NCBI RefSeq assembly: GCF_014633365.1 | Contig: NC_068344.1 | Span: 19,359,669 to 19,423,668, forward strand | Direction: 5' to 3' | DNA: 64,000 bases | Source: Diospyros lotus | Lineage: Eukaryota > Streptophyta > Magnoliopsida > Ericales > Ebenaceae | Shown: piece after piece, positions 1 to 11,112 of the stretch | Numbering within the stretch: position 1 is the stretch's first letter | Layout of the letters: each line of letters opens with the position of its first letter | Translations under genes and position numbers: made by a program | The notes under the pieces: model-generated | What the model was told of the DNA's origin: nothing | What the model saw: the letters and a program-made list of their open reading frames with translations, nothing else | Databases searched by the model: none

Positions 1-633
1 AAGATTTGGGAAGCTGCAAGGGAGGCATACTTGCACATGGAGAACACATCTGAGTTGTTTGAAATTGAGAATATTCTTCATGATCCGCGACAAGGAGACC
101 TCATTGTCACTCAATACTTCAATACTTCAACATCCTCAACCACATTGGCAATAGTTGGATAAGCTCGAGGAGCACAAATGGAGGTGCCCAGAAGTGGATT
201 GTACCATAAGAAGATTGTTGAACAGAAGAATCTATACAAGTTTTTAATTGGTCTAAATAAGAACTTGGATAACATTCATGGAAGGATCTTGTCTACAAGA
301 CCAACCCTAGGCCTTCAAGAAGCATTTGCCAAGGTGAGATGGGAAGACAGTAAAAAGAAAGTCATGTTGGGGACCACCCAAAATCCATCCTCCAAAGCGA
401 CTGCTCTTCCTGCTCGTCAACCTCAATCACACTACAACAAACAGAAGAAGGATCGGCCAGAATGCGAGCACTATCATAAACTTGGCCACACGAAAGATAT
501 GTGTTGGGATTTAAATGACAAACCGGAGGACATGAAGCCAACAAATCGAAGAGAAAGCAAGGGGAATATGGTGAATTTGGAAGAAAGGACAAAGATATCT
601 CTCTTTAGCAAAGATCAAATGGAGTTACTTTAG
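1..633 (+). pseudogene. Copia-1 gag remnant (UBN2 type)
   Basis: From base 1 the frame reads KIWEAAREAYLHMENTSELF up to a stop near 162, matching the gag polyprotein domain UBN2. It resumes at 178 in the following frame with YKFLIGLNKNLDNIHGRIL and FAKVRWEDSKKKVMLG. A zinc knuckle is visible as CEHYHKLGHTKDMC, with tyrosine where the second cysteine of the CX2CX4HX4C motif should be. It would have formed the particle and bound RNA. It is not functional. Confidence 0.75.
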
Positions 634-689
634 AAACTTTTTGGCCAGCCACAAAGCAATCTCTCCTCCTCGATCATTGCAACAGGAAT

Positions 690-944
690 TGTGTGGCTCA
701 TAAAGGTAGTATCATTCATGCCCTAAATGTTAAAAGTAGTCGTTCAAATGTGTGGATTGTAGATTCCAGAGCATCAAACCATATGACTGGAGACTCAAGA
801 CTTTTCACTAAAATTAGTCCTTGTCAAGAGAAGTGGATTGTTCGGATTGCTGATGGAATCCTAAGTGGCCAGAATAAGAACAGTGAAGTTGACCAAGAAT
901 TTCACCCTTCACTTGGTGTTGTTTGTTCCCAATTTAGATTGTAA
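690..944 (+). pseudogene. Copia-1 aspartic protease remnant
   Basis: The segment VWIVDSRASNHMTGDSRLF corresponds to the Copia protease active site, WxxDSGASxHM. The catalytic-triad glycine is arginine here (GGA to AGA, a G-to-A change). The frame shifts into the pre-integrase segment near 865. Confidence 0.7.
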
Positions 945-2095
945 TGTATTATCCATCAACAAGTTTACTCAAGATTATAATTGTGTCACTAACTTTTTAA
1001 AAAATTTGTGTCAATTTCAGGATTTGGATTCGGGAAGGATGATTGGCAATGCTGGGCAGTGTTCGGGGTTGTACATGCTAACAAGCAATAACTCTCCTAG
1101 TGGACAAGCTCTACATGTTGGTAGTCTAGATTTTCAAAGTTCGTCCTTTAATGTTTCTATTCCCAATTCAAATAATCAAGCCTTTCCGTGGCATTTTCGC
1201 TTAGGGAAACCAAATTTTGCATACCTTGAAAAGTTGTTCCCTTCGTTGTTCAAGAATAAAAATCCCAATTTGTTTCAATGTGAGGTGTGTCAACTTTCAA
1301 AGCATACTCGCAGTTCGTTTCCAAATCAATTATACAAACCTTCTCATCCATTTGCTATGATTCACAGTGATGTGTAGGGTCCCTCCCACACAAAACATAT
1401 TTTGGGATATCGATAGTTTGTGTCTTTCATTGATGACCACACTAGATTAACACGTTTTTTCCTTCCAAAAGAAAAATCTGAGGTTGATCAAGTCTTCAAA
1501 AACTTCAACATCATGATTCAAATGTAGTTTCATACAAAAATTCAAATTTTGAGGATAGACAATGCAAAAGAATACTTTAACTTTGTCCTGGGTGATTATT
1601 TTTTGAACCAAGGAATCATCCATCCAAGTCCTTGTGTTAACACCTCTCAACAAAATGGTATTGCCGAATGGAAGAATAGACACCTCCTTGAAGTTGCTCG
1701 ATCTCTCATGCTTTCTACCAATGTTCTGAAGCATTCTTGGGGGGGCTGCCATTCTCACAGCCACCTACTTGATTAGTCGGATGCCTTATCAAGTCCTTAA
1801 ATTCCAAATTCCACTCCAAGCACTCCTCACTTTATACCAACATTCTCAGTTTGTGCCCACCATTCCACTTAAAGTCTTCGGTTGTTCAGTTTTTGTCCAC
1901 ATTCATCCTCATAATCGTTTGAAAGTTAGACCTCAAGCCCTCAAGTGTATTTTTCTGGGACACTCACCAAATCAAAAAGGATACACGTGTTTCTCACCTT
2001 CCACTAGACAATACTACAATTCTATGGATGCTACTTTCTTTCTTTTTTTGAAAATCAACCCTTTTATCCTAATCCTACCATTCAGGGGGAGAGTG
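865..2095 (+). pseudogene. Copia-1 pre-integrase and integrase remnant
   Basis: The GAG-pre-integrase region reads WHFRLGKPNFAYLEKL with CEVCQLSKHTR, the HHCC-type zinc domain. The core follows with IHSDV, then a stop where relatives have tryptophan, FIDDHTR, LRIDNAKEYFN and NGIAEWKNRHLLEVARSL. A frameshift at about 1745 separates it from SVFVHIHPHNRLKVRPQALK and CIFLGHSPNQKGYTCFSP. The RTDNG-like aspartate is present, but the protein cannot be made. Confidence 0.75.
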
Positions 2096-2259
2096 AGTTG
2101 ACAAATGAATGCCAATCTTGGGATGTTGAGACTTTCTCTACTCATACACCTCTTACATCCTTGTCTCCTGATTCTAGTGTCACTGAACCTCCCACGATAG
2201 TCCAGCTTCCCTCTCAATCTGAGTCAAATCTCCCTTAGTCCAATCCTGTTGCAGTAGAC

Positions 2260-3300
2260 TTACCAACAAATACAGAGCTTCATGTCTACCCTAAGAGAAC
2301 AAATGCTCAAAATGAGGGAGAACAACAATCATTGATTGAACCTGACCAAGAGCCCAATTCGGATTCAGTGAATGAAAGTAACACATTTTCTGAAAATATT
2401 CCTAGTGAGACACCTGAGAATGATTTGAATTGGCCAATTGCACTAAGGAAAGGAGTGAGATCAATGCAACATCCCCTTCATAATTACATCTCTTACAAGA
2501 ATCTCTCAACAAATTTCCTCACATTTATTAGTAATTTGGATACAATTCAAGTCCCCAACAACATCCAAGAGGCTCTCAAAGACCTCTCATGGAAGTCAGT
2601 AGTTCTAGATGAGATGTGTGCCTTAGAGAAGAAGCAAACTTGGAAGATCACTAATCTATCTTCAGGAAAAAAACCCAATTGGATGCAAATGGATTTTCAA
2701 AGTTAAATATAATGAAGACGGGAGTGTTGACAGGTATAAAGCTCGTCTTGTTACGAAAGGGTTCACACAGTCTTTATGGTATTGACTACCAAGAAACCTT
2801 TGAGAAATGGCTAAACTCAATACTATTTAGGTTCTCCTGTCCCTAACAACAAACCTAGACTGACCAATGTTTCAACTTGATGTGAAGAATGCATTCCTAA
2901 ATGGTGACTTAGAAGAAGAAGTATATATAAAGATTCCCCTAGGTTTTAAGGGACAGGCTACAAACAATCAAGTTTGCAAGTTAAAAAGATCGCTATATGG
3001 TCTCAAGCAATCACCAAAAGCATGGTTTGAGAGGTTTACAAGAGTGGACGGCTACTCCCAAAGTCAAGCCAACCATACACTATTCGTGAAAAGGTCTCCT
3101 GAAGGTTAAATATCCATCTTAATTGTATATGCTGATATCATTCTCAGTGGTGATTTCACAGAAGAAATGGTTGGTCTAAAGAGAACACTCGCCATGGAGT
3201 TTGAGATCAAAGACTTAGGAAATCTTTGGTATTTCCAAGAAATGAAGTGGCTAGATCTAGCAATGGAATTTCTGAGTCTCCGAGAAAATATGTCTTGGGT
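2260..3300 (+). pseudogene. Copia-1 linker and reverse transcriptase remnant
   Basis: The acidic linker ends at DLNWPIALRKGVRSMQHPL. Reverse transcriptase blocks follow: EALKDLSWKSVVLDEMCAL, FQLDVKNAFLNGDLEEEVY, CKLKRSLYGLKQSPKAW, NHTLFVK. The catalytic motif, normally YVDD, reads VYADIILSGD at about 3128-3155 and has lost one residue. At least three frameshifts and several stops separate the blocks. Confidence 0.75.
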
Positions 3301-4085
3301 CTGTTAGAGGAGTGTGGGATGTTAGGGTGTAAGCCTACTAACACCCCCAATGGAAGCCACCACCAAGCTCAAAAAAGGAGAGAAGGGTGCTCCAATGGAT
3401 AAGGGCCGGTATCAAGGGTTAGTTGGTAGACTTATATATCTTTCTCACACCAAACTTGACATTAGGTTCTCAGTTAGTGTTGTAAGCCAATTCATGAGTG
3501 ATCCAAGGGAAGAACATATGGAGGTAGTTTACAGAATCTTAAGATACTTGAAACTAACTCCTGAAAAATGGTCTCTTCTTTAGGAAAGACTTCAATCGAG
3601 AGGTAGAAACCTATAGTGACACAAACTTGGTTGGTTCAATCACAAATCGAAAGTCTACATCCAAGTACTGCAACTATGCGTGGAGAAACCTTTCACTTGG
3701 AGAAGTAAGAAACAATTAATAGTCTCTAGGAGTAGTGCAAAAGCAAAATTTCGCGCCATAGCACATAGTATTTGTGAAGGGATTTGGATAAAAAGATTAC
3801 TTGAAGAATTTGAAGTGAAGACTGAAGATTGAAGGCCCTATGAAACTTTTTTGTTGACAATCAATCTACCATCAGTATTGCCAAGAACCCTAAGCACCAT
3901 GACAGGACTAAGTATGTGAAAATTGATCATCACTTCATCAAAGAGAACTTGAAGAGAATGTCATCAAGCTAGTCTGCACACCAACAAGTTCTCAGGTTGT
4001 CGATATCCTAACTAAAGCCTTTCCATGTAAATGCTTCCAATATCTAAGTTCCAAGTTTGGGATGAATAATATCTTCACCCTAGCT
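3300..4085 (+). pseudogene. Copia-1 reverse transcriptase C-terminus and RNase H remnant
   Basis: MDKGRYQGLVGRLIYLSHTK and VSQFMSDPREEHME are the post-catalytic Copia block. RNase H is recognisable from YSDTNLVGS, RKSTSKYC, a shifted W-R-S-K-K-Q, SRSSAKAKFRAIAHSICEGI and DRTKYVKIDHHFIKE. Several frameshifts and a stop make it inactive. Confidence 0.7.
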
Positions 4086-4330
4086 TGAGGGGGAGTGTAG
4101 ATTTACGGATATTTCAGCATTAATGCCACAAATCTTCTCTATTTAGGCAATGTTTAGCTAGGGAATGTACAGTTAGGCAATCTTCTCTGTTTTCCTTGTT
4201 TCCTTTTTGGTTGATTGATGATTCATAGGAGACTCAGATCAGTTAGAGATTGGATCAGATTCCTTCCTTGTATATATATGTATCTTCGATGTACAGCTAA
4301 TGGTAAGAAAAGAAATCATCTTTATCCTCA
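4086..4330 (+). repeat. Copia-1 polypurine tract and 3' LTR
   Basis: The purine run TGAGGGGGAG (4086-4095) precedes an LTR beginning TGTAGATTTACGG at 4096. It has AGGCAAT repeats and a TATATATATG stretch near 4270. I place its end at CCTCA (4330), which gives TG...CA ends and a 235-bp LTR. The partner LTR is outside the window, so the right end is uncertain by about 15 bp; AAATCA at 4315 is an alternative. Confidence 0.6.
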
Positions 4331-4550
4331 GGTCCTTTGACCAAGATTTTTGAGCATATAACATTCAGAAAAGGATTGAATGAGTTTTGTATCTGGACGT
4401 CTTTATGGGCAATTGTCCAAGCATCTCTTCCCGGTAGAGCATATGCAAATGATTCATGGTCATTACTTGAATATGATGAAACAGGTAAGTTTTTCATTTC
4501 CTGAGGCTTTGTGAACTGTGGATCTGTGTTATCTTGATTAATAGTGGTAC
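4331..4550 (-). CDS. EDR1-like kinase, exon 6, truncated by a Copia LTR
   Basis: A strong acceptor, CTTCTCTTCATGCAG, precedes GTACCACTATTAATC at 4550. In phase 1 it gives GTTINQDNTDPQFTKPQ, then EMKNLPVSSYSSNDHESFAY and ALPGRDAWTIAHKDVQIQNS, open up to the LTR. This is the low-complexity linker expected between the EDR1 domain and the kinase. The frame stays open to the inferred LTR end at 4330. The insertion therefore interrupts the coding sequence, unless a weak donor such as TTG-GTCAAA just upstream is used. The opposite strand also looks exon-like here, but the splice phase and gene order favour minus. Confidence 0.75.
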
Positions 4551-5541
4551 CTGCATGAAGAGAAGCAAAAAACCCACATGTATGTCATAACAATCACTGG
4601 GATCATAATGTCACCTTGCAGCAACTAGCATAAAGGATCACTGGCATACTCAAAAGTAAAGTATTTTTATCATCTCAGATGAAAAATCATCTAAACACAA
4701 TACAATTAATTTATGCCACATCTCATAGTTAATATATTTTGAGCCGGCCATGAGGGATATTAAACAGTAGTTGTGATTTGAATTACTGAGTTTGCTCACA
4801 TTTCAAATATTAGGAATTCAGAATTGTGATTTTTGTTTGAATTTGCTTCATTGGAAGTGAGTTTACTTTGAATCATGTGGATTCTAAGGCTTCGCTTATA
4901 AGCTCCCTTTGAGCTTTTCAAATTTTTTGTACCCATTTCAATAGACTGAAAGAGCTTATAAGCTCTTTAAGCAGTCTTTTGGAAGTTGGAAATCCTAACT
5001 TTTTTTTTTTCCAATAACTTATAAGCTGCAAGAAATAAGCTCATTTTGACCAAGTCACAGACAAAATACCCTCAGTGAAGTCTAAAATTTGCAACAAAAC
5101 TCCTCTTTTTCTATTCACTGCTGAAGCACTCTTGTTCGCTACTGGAGATGAGGTTTCTGCGCAAAAAAGAAGAAGATGAAAATGGGTTTTTTTTTAGCAA
5201 AATCCATATATTCGATATTCGAGCTCGATCCATTGTCCAGCGTTCAAAAAAGTGCACTTAAGCACAAAGTGCAACATGCTTGGGGCTGCGAGATTAAAGT
5301 GCGTGTAGGTTGCTTTTTTACCTGAGCTTCAGAGTGCGCTGTAGAAATACCCTTTTTTTTATCAAACAAAAAGAATGTTTGTCTAAATTTTTTTGCAATG
5401 GTGTGGCTACTTGTATGGAAGCCTTATTGAAAAAAGTTATAATCAGATCTTAGAAAGATCTGAAAAAAAAAAAAAAAAAAATACTGAAGGAAACATGTAA
5501 TTAGGTGTAAATTTGGGTTGCCAATTTATTCTGGATCACAC
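4551..5541. other. intron 5, left unique part
   Basis: No gene is seen. It is AT-rich, with T10 near 5000 and A20 near 5464. Between about 5240 and 5340 is a degenerate patch of repeated GTGC/GCAC words (AAGTGCACTTAAGCACAAAG) that resembles a small worn inverted repeat, possibly a MITE remnant. Confidence 0.4.
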
Positions 5542-5916
5542 TGTTAATTAGGGACTGATGTCACAGGGTGCCAAAGTGACAATCAAAAAGTGGGCCCCAA
5601 GACAAGGATCTGATGGAGAATCTGATTAAAGAGTTTAAAAAAAGGATGGATTGGTGTTTGAATAAAAGGAGGATAAGCAGCCGAATAAATCTAAAGGAGA
5701 TAAGGGAAAGAAGAAGATATTATTTGTAACCTACCTATTTAAATTAGAATTGTATCCTATATCTTGTAGGATTAGGAGTAGAAATCGTAGCCTTACACTA
5801 GTATATATATGGCATTCATTCAATACAAACAATGAGTTTGATTGATTTAATCTCTATTCATACCTAAGGCTAATCTACTTAGGCTATTTGGTTCTGTTCA
5901 TGGTACTAGAGCCAGG
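5542..5916 (+). repeat. Copia-2 5' LTR and primer-binding site
   Basis: The LTR probably runs from TGTTAATTAGGG (5542) to GGTTCTGTTCA (5900), with a TATATATAT promoter-like stretch near 5808. TGGTACTAGAGCCAGG (5901-5916) is the initiator-Met tRNA primer-binding site, two bases off TGGTATCAGAGCC. The left boundary is a guess because the 3' LTR is lost. Confidence 0.55.
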
Positions 5917-5943
5917 TTCTTCCTAGCCGAGAATTAAGATATT

Positions 5944-6908
5944 ATGGCCTCCTCCAACCCTGAGGATAATGATGGGCCCTGTTGGGTTTCGAAAAACAAT
6001 GCTTCTCCTATGGATCAGTCACCACATAAGCTTTCTTTAACTGTTAGTTCTAATTCTGAAATTTTGTTGTGACACAAACGCCTTAGTCATCCAAGTTTTT
6101 CATATCTAAGACGTTTGTATCCAAGTTTATTCATCAATAAAGAAAAGTTAGTGTTGTAGTGTGAACATTGTATTCTTGCCAAACAAACACATAACACTTA
6201 TTTAACTCATTCTCGCACACCATCCAAACCCTTTTACTTGATTCACAATAACATTTGGGGACCAGCAAGAATTTCAAGCTTGTCTGGTGCCCGATGGTTT
6301 GTCACTTTCATTGATAACCATTCTAGGGTTTGTTGGATATATCTCATAAAAGAAAAATCCGAGGTGTGTGCTATCTTTCAAAGCTTTCACAAACTAATTC
6401 TTAATGTATTTCAGTCCTCTATTTGCATCCTTAGACTGATAATAGCCATGAGTATTTTTCCTATCCTTTTACCCAATACCTTACCACACACGGGATTTTT
6501 CATCGAAGCACCTGCCCTTATATTCCTCAACAAAATGGGGTGGCTAAGAGGAAAAATCGCCATTTGCTTGAAGTGGCTCGTTCCTTAATGTTTACTAGTG
6601 CTATTCCCAACAAATATTGGGGAGAAGTTGTTCTAACAACTTCTTATCTGGTAAACAGATTGCCTTCTAAAGTTCTTAACTATCGGACTCCCTTACACAA
6701 TTTGTTGAGCATATTTCCTCATGTTCGAATCCTCCAAAAGTATTTGGCTGCATTGTGTACGTTCATCATATCAGACTTAACCATCATAAACTTGAACCAA
6801 AAGCCATTAAATGTGTTTTTTTTGGCTACTCTCCCACTCAAAAGGGATACAGATGTTATTGTCCCCTATCACAAAAGTTTTTCATCTCGTGATGTAACAT
6901 TTGCTTAA
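5944..6908 (+). pseudogene. Copia-2 gag start fused to integrase remnant
   Basis: MASSNPEDNDGP is the gag start. It is followed directly by pre-integrase sequence (HKRLSHPSFSYLRRL, CEHCILAKQTHNT) and integrase core (IHNNIWGPARISSLSGARWF, FIDNHSRVCWIYLIKEKSEV). NRHLLEVARSLMF and YWGEVVLTTSYLVNRLPSKV follow after a frameshift near 6540. The first aspartate of HSD is asparagine here. Confidence 0.7.
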
Positions 6909-6943
6909 CAAGAATTCTATTACCCAAGTGCGCCTCCATTCAA

Positions 6944-8211
6944 ATGGAAACACCAAGGGAAGACGGCCATTGGGATCCCACCGTGTCTATGCCTATGTCT
7001 CTTCCTTCTTTTCTTTCACCCTCTTCAGGTACTGACCTAACACAAGCTGTTGCAGCTAATTTCCCTCAACCAGCTACAGCTGAACAGCCTAAATCAATCA
7101 GCCCTGATTCCACCTCCTCACCTGATCTTCCTTCAAACCACCATCTCACTCAACCAACTAGGCCTGTGGTTACTAGTCCAAGAGGGGAAGCACATGCAAA
7201 TAAACCTACAAAGGTCTACTCTAGGAGACCAAAAGGTCCTGCTCCTCAACTCAGCCAATTATTAGAACCGAATGGTGGTCCAACAAGTGAGGAAAACATT
7301 AAAGTTGACTGTGATTTGGATATTCCTATTCCTATTCGAAAGAGAGTAAGATCTTGTGTTATGTATCCTATCTCTAATTACTTAACATACTCTAGATCGT
7401 CCCCCCAATTCAGGGCTTTTACCACAACAATTGATGAAGTGACTATCCCACAAAACATTAAAGAGGCTTTAAAAGATCCCAAGTGGAAGGAAGCTATTAT
7501 GGAGGAAATGAAGGCTCTTATTGGTAATCATACATGGGATATTGTTGAAACTCCCAAGAATAAAAAGATTGTTGGATGTAAATGGGTATTTTCTATCAAA
7601 TATAGGTCAGATGGGAGCATAGACAGGTATAAAGCAAAGTTGATGGCTCAAGGGTTCTCCCAAACCTATGGGATAAATTATGATGAGACTTTTGCTCCGG
7701 TGGCAAAATTAAATTCTATAAGAGTGTTGTTATCTCTTGCTATTAATCTTGATTGGGAATTGTTTCAGCTAGACATAAAAAATGCTTCCCTAAATGGAGA
7801 GTTGGAGGAAGAAATCTATATGAAGATTCCACCCAAATTTGAGAAAGGAGAGAAAGTGGGCACGGTATGTAAACTGTACCAATCACTCTATGGATTAAAA
7901 CAATCCCAAGTGTATGGTTTAAGAAATTTAGTTCTACTCTTATCAAGTTTGGGTACAAGCAAGGGGAAGCAAATCATACATTGTTTACTAAACATGCAGC
8001 AAATGGAAAAAGGGTTATTTGATTGTGTATCATCACTGGTGATGATATTCAGGAAATTACTATCCTAAAACACAGGTTAAGAGATGAATTTGAGGTTAAA
8101 GACTTGGGAACCATGAAGTACTTCCGTGGAATCGAAGTAGCCAAGAGCAATCAAGGCATTTTAATCTCTGAAGTATACTCTTTATCTCCTAATAGATACT
8201 ACACCCCTTGA
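6944..8211 (+). pseudogene. Copia-2 linker and reverse transcriptase
   Basis: A 374-codon frame holds the proline/serine-rich linker and then IRKRVRSCVMYPISNYLTYS, DPKWKEAIMEEMKALIGNHT, GCKWVFSIKYRSDGSIDRYK, YDETFAPVAKLNSIRVLLSL, FQLDIKNASLNGELEEEIYM and LYQSLYGLKQS. At about 8020-8030 a short deletion removes the YVDD catalytic residues and shifts frame into ITGDDIQEITILKHRLRDEF and EVKDLGTMKYFRGIEVA. This is the best-preserved reverse transcriptase in the left third, but it is catalytically dead. Confidence 0.75.
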
Positions 8212-8224
8212 GAGAAACTAGAAA

Positions 8225-8790
8225 TATAGAATAACTAATGATGATCCTCTTGTTGATAAAGGAAGGTATCAAAGGTTAGTTGGAAGGCTGATTTACCTAT
8301 CTCTCACTCGTCATGATATTGCATATGCTTTGAGGATTGTGAGTTAATTTATACACTCACCTACTCAACAATATATGAATGCAATTTATCATATTTTGAG
8401 ATACCTATAGGGGACACCAAGTAAGGGATTATTGTTTCAAAATAGTGATACCAAAGGGGCTGAAGGATTTGCTTATGCTGACTAGGCAAGATTTGTGGTG
8501 GACAGCTAATCAACATCTGATTTTTGTACTAAACTTTGGGAGAACCTAGTTACTTGGAGGAGTAAAAAGCAATCAGTTGTGGCAAGGAGTAGTGCAGAGA
8601 CAAAATTTAGGGCAATTGCTCAAGGCATTTGTGAGTTAATTTGGTTGACACGATTGATGGAAGACCTACAAATGCCCCTGACTTCACCAACAAGACTTCA
8701 TAGTGACAGTAAGTCAATTATAAGTATATTGTTAATAACTCTATCCAGTTATAGGATTGATTATTTGTCATTTATGATTCTATGAGTTTG
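8225..8790 (+). pseudogene. Copia-2 RNase H remnant, 3'-truncated
   Basis: Blocks RYQRLVGRLIYLSLTRHDIA and FAYAD, then a tryptophan-to-stop change, lead to TWRSKKQSVVARSSAETKFR and AIAQGICELIWLTRLMEDLQ. LHSDSKSIISI is the last recognisable part. The element ends there without polypurine tract or LTR. Confidence 0.65.
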
Positions 8791-9264
8791 CATTTACCTC
8801 CTTTATTTATTAAAAAAAATAGCATATACGTATCTTATAAGCATTTTAAATAAATGTGTGCCCCATGTGCCTCACACCTAGGCCCCAAGCACTAATCTGC
8901 ACCCCAGTGTCCTTGTGCCCTTGACATCTATGCCCCACTGCCCAAGAATCGTAGTCCTATTTACTTTCAAGATGTCCCCATTTTTTGTTTAGAGGTCTCC
9001 TGACCGTCATCAATCCCACCATAGGCCAAAGAAATGGAATATAGAATATAATCATCTTTTTCTTTTTTTTTTTCTTATGAGATACCAGTTCTGTGATATG
9101 GGTAGTACACTATTTATAATATACTAAAACTGAAGGTTTACTTCTAGTTAGGTGTCAATCTGTGGTTCACGAATGCTGACATATCATTAAGACGAACAGC
9201 AATATTGTTTGAGGCAATTACGTCATACTAACATACAGGCAAGGAAAAGGAACAAGAAAATTAC
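8791..9264. other. intron 5, right unique part
   Basis: No gene is seen. At 8860-8945 there is a GCCCC/GGCCCC-rich patch (GTGCCCCATGTGCCTCACACC) similar in style to the 5240-5340 patch on the far side of Copia-2. The two may be halves of one small repeat split by the insertion, which is speculative. A T-rich run lies near 9060. Confidence 0.35.
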
Positions 9265-9473
9265 CTGATGAAACATCGTCAAATGAAATATTAAGTGATT
9301 GACAGTCAGAAAAATAGTGTTTGGCCAGCATCTTGAAGCTGTCAGCACCTTTGACAGGTCTATACCTTGGATGACATAATGGTGAAGAAACCACAACAGA
9401 AGATGTACCATTAAGCAAGGAATCAGGAGGGCCTAAAGATCCAGGCCTTTCAATCAGATCAACTATATATTCC
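9265..9473 (-). CDS. EDR1-like kinase, exon 5
   Basis: The acceptor GATTTTCAG precedes GGAATATATAG. The 209-bp exon encodes EYIVDLIERPGSLGPPDSLL, NGTSSVVVSSPLCHPRYRPV and a C-terminal KHYFSDCQSLNISFDDVSS. These blocks close the EDR1 domain (relatives have SLLSG or SLLNG, then ISSPLR, then YFSDCQSLNLVFD). The donor is GTAATT after TCA TCA G, leaving phase 1. There are no stops. It lies alone between transposon-filled introns 4 and 5. Confidence 0.9.
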
Positions 9474-9952
9474 CTGAAAATCATACATTCACGTAATAGA
9501 TAAGGATCAATGATTGATATCAAGCTGTTATAAAAATAAAGTAACAGAGATGATGCTCAATGTATTATGTTAAGGAAACAAAATGGTAAAGCAAAATTGG
9601 ACTATTGCCAGAAAAGAGGCGTGGCCCATGTGTCAGTGCAGCAGGCCACAAAAGCAAGGTCCAACATGGTCTTAACATACTAGTTGTGCCCTAACACAAC
9701 TCAGAACAGTATGAGCAGGCATAGCCAATTTCATGTAATGTTGGAGGACACAAATGGCTACCTCTACTCACATTACAGTATCGAACGAGGAATCCAGATA
9801 GAAGTAACTTTCCCTATATAAATAGAATCTAAAATAATAAGAACTCTTCATCTCCAAACACCACTTTAGTCATGCCTATAATGGATCCAAGTTTTTAAGT
9901 TCCTTTCCCTCAACCCAGAGGATTTGCAATGAATTTCTTCCGTCCTTAGCAC
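9474..9952. other. intron 4, unique part next to exon 5
   Basis: No coding signal is seen. It is ordinary AT-rich intron sequence carrying the acceptor (GATTTTCAG) for exon 5 on the minus strand. It ends with the 8-bp hAT target site CTTAGCAC at 9945-9952. Confidence 0.6.
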
Positions 9953-10716
9953 TATAGGTGTCAAAAGGGCCGGCCCAGCCCGGCCCGGTCCGGCCCGAGT
10001 CGGCCCACGGGCTTTTTAAACGGGCCGGGCCGGCCCTTTTACTAAAAGGGTCGGGCCGGGGCCGGGCCCTTTTGCCATGGATAGGGCCCGACCCACGGCC
10101 CCCCTACAAAGGGGCCGGGCCGGGCCAGCCCGTGGGCTAGAGGGCTGGGCCGGGCCGGGCCCTTAGGCCACAGGGCCTAGCGGGCTGGGCCCGACTTTTT
10201 TTCTTTTTTTTTTTTTTAAATAATACATATAATATATACATATATAAATATCAAAATAATACATATATAAAAATTAATTTTTTTTCTTTTAAAAATATTT
10301 TCTATCTTAATTCTTAAGTTTTAAATATTATTTCATTATTTTATATTTCAAAATTCTATATGCCTTATAATTTTTCTTGTGAATTGATATGAAAAATAAT
10401 GTATCATAAAAAGGAGAATGTTTATTTATAATTTAAATATATAAAAAATTTAACTTGAAAATTTTAAATAAATTGATGGTTATTATTTATATATATTGCG
10501 AAATTAAATTTTTTAGTATCCAATATCAATAATTACTAAAGAATAACAAAATTAAAAAAAAAATGAGTAAGGGCCTTACTGGCCCATAAGGGCCTCATGG
10601 GCCCGGCCCATAAGGGCCACGGGCTGGGCCGGGGGCCCAATTTCTTTGGCCGAGCCCGGCCCATCACGGGCTGGGCCGAGCGGCCCGCGGGCCGCCCGGT
10701 CCTTTTGACACCTCTA
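9953..10716. mobile_element. hAT-type MITE with GGCC-rich arms
   Basis: The ends are TATAGGTGTCAAAAGG and, read inward from the right, TAGAGGTGTCAAAAGG, so the terminal inverted repeats match at 15 of 16 positions. Flanking 8-bp duplications are CTTAGCAC (9945-9952) and CTTAGTAC (10717-10724), one mismatch. 8-bp duplications and TAGxGGTGTCAAAA ends are typical of non-autonomous hAT elements. The arms are built of GGGCCGGGCC-like words (about 9960-10190 and 10570-10700) around an extremely AT-rich centre (10200-10560). No transposase is present. Confidence 0.85.
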
Positions 10717-10734
10717 CTTAGTACCTAGCATCAT

Positions 10735-11070
10735 TGTTGGACGAGAATTCAGCAAAAGAAGAAGTCTAAATTGAAGAGGAGTGGAGAAGCTTTACAAGAC
10801 TCAATAGATATCAAGATTATCCTAGGATGTTTTAGTAGTAGATAATTGTTGTAAATATATGTAAATATTATATCTTGTATCTGTTTTTATCTCCTAATTT
10901 TTAGGAGATATTGTTTCCTAGATTTTAAGAGTAGATGGCTCAAATCCTTTCCTACTTTATAGAAAAGAGATTAGGCTGGAACTTGTATATATTATCTAAA
11001 ACCTCTCAGAATTAATTTAAGCAAGCATTCTTGAATTTTCCAAAGACTTGTTTCATGGTATCAAATCCCT
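10735..11070 (+). repeat. Copia-3 5' LTR and primer-binding site
   Basis: This runs from TGTTGGACGAGAATTCAGC to GACTTGTTTCA (11055) and is matched along its length by 27720-28047. TGGTATCAAATCC immediately follows and is the worn initiator-Met tRNA primer-binding site. Confidence 0.85.
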
Positions 11071-11112
11071 ATTCGATCAAAAAACGACAGTGACTCACTC
11101 CAGTTTTATCCA

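Larger units (their letters stand above)
1..4330 (+). mobile_element. Copia-1: decayed Ty1/Copia retrotransposon, 5' end outside window
   Basis: The order gag, protease, integrase, reverse transcriptase, RNase H, polypurine tract, LTR is that of Ty1/Copia. The frame is broken by many stops and frameshifts. The 5' LTR and gag start lie left of the window. Its 3' LTR abuts the coding frame of exon 6 of the EDR1-like gene; the 5 bp beyond the LTR, GGTCC, would be the target duplication if the same bases flank the unseen 5' LTR. Confidence 0.85.
5542..8790 (+). mobile_element. Copia-2: deleted Ty1/Copia retrotransposon in intron 5
   Basis: A 5' LTR-like segment, a primer-binding site, the first codons of gag, then integrase, reverse transcriptase and RNase H remain in Copia order. 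About 1.3 kb expected between the gag start and the pre-integrase domain is missing, with the junction near 5977. The 3' end stops within RNase H with no LTR seen. Confidence 0.75.

Noticed and set aside
4331..4487. Plus-strand exon: TATCCTCAG acceptor, 52-codon frame and perfect GTAAGT donor
   Set aside because: The minus strand carries a longer frame with a stronger acceptor at 4551. It is in the exact phase left by exon 5 and follows the gene order. The plus acceptor would lie in the LTR end.
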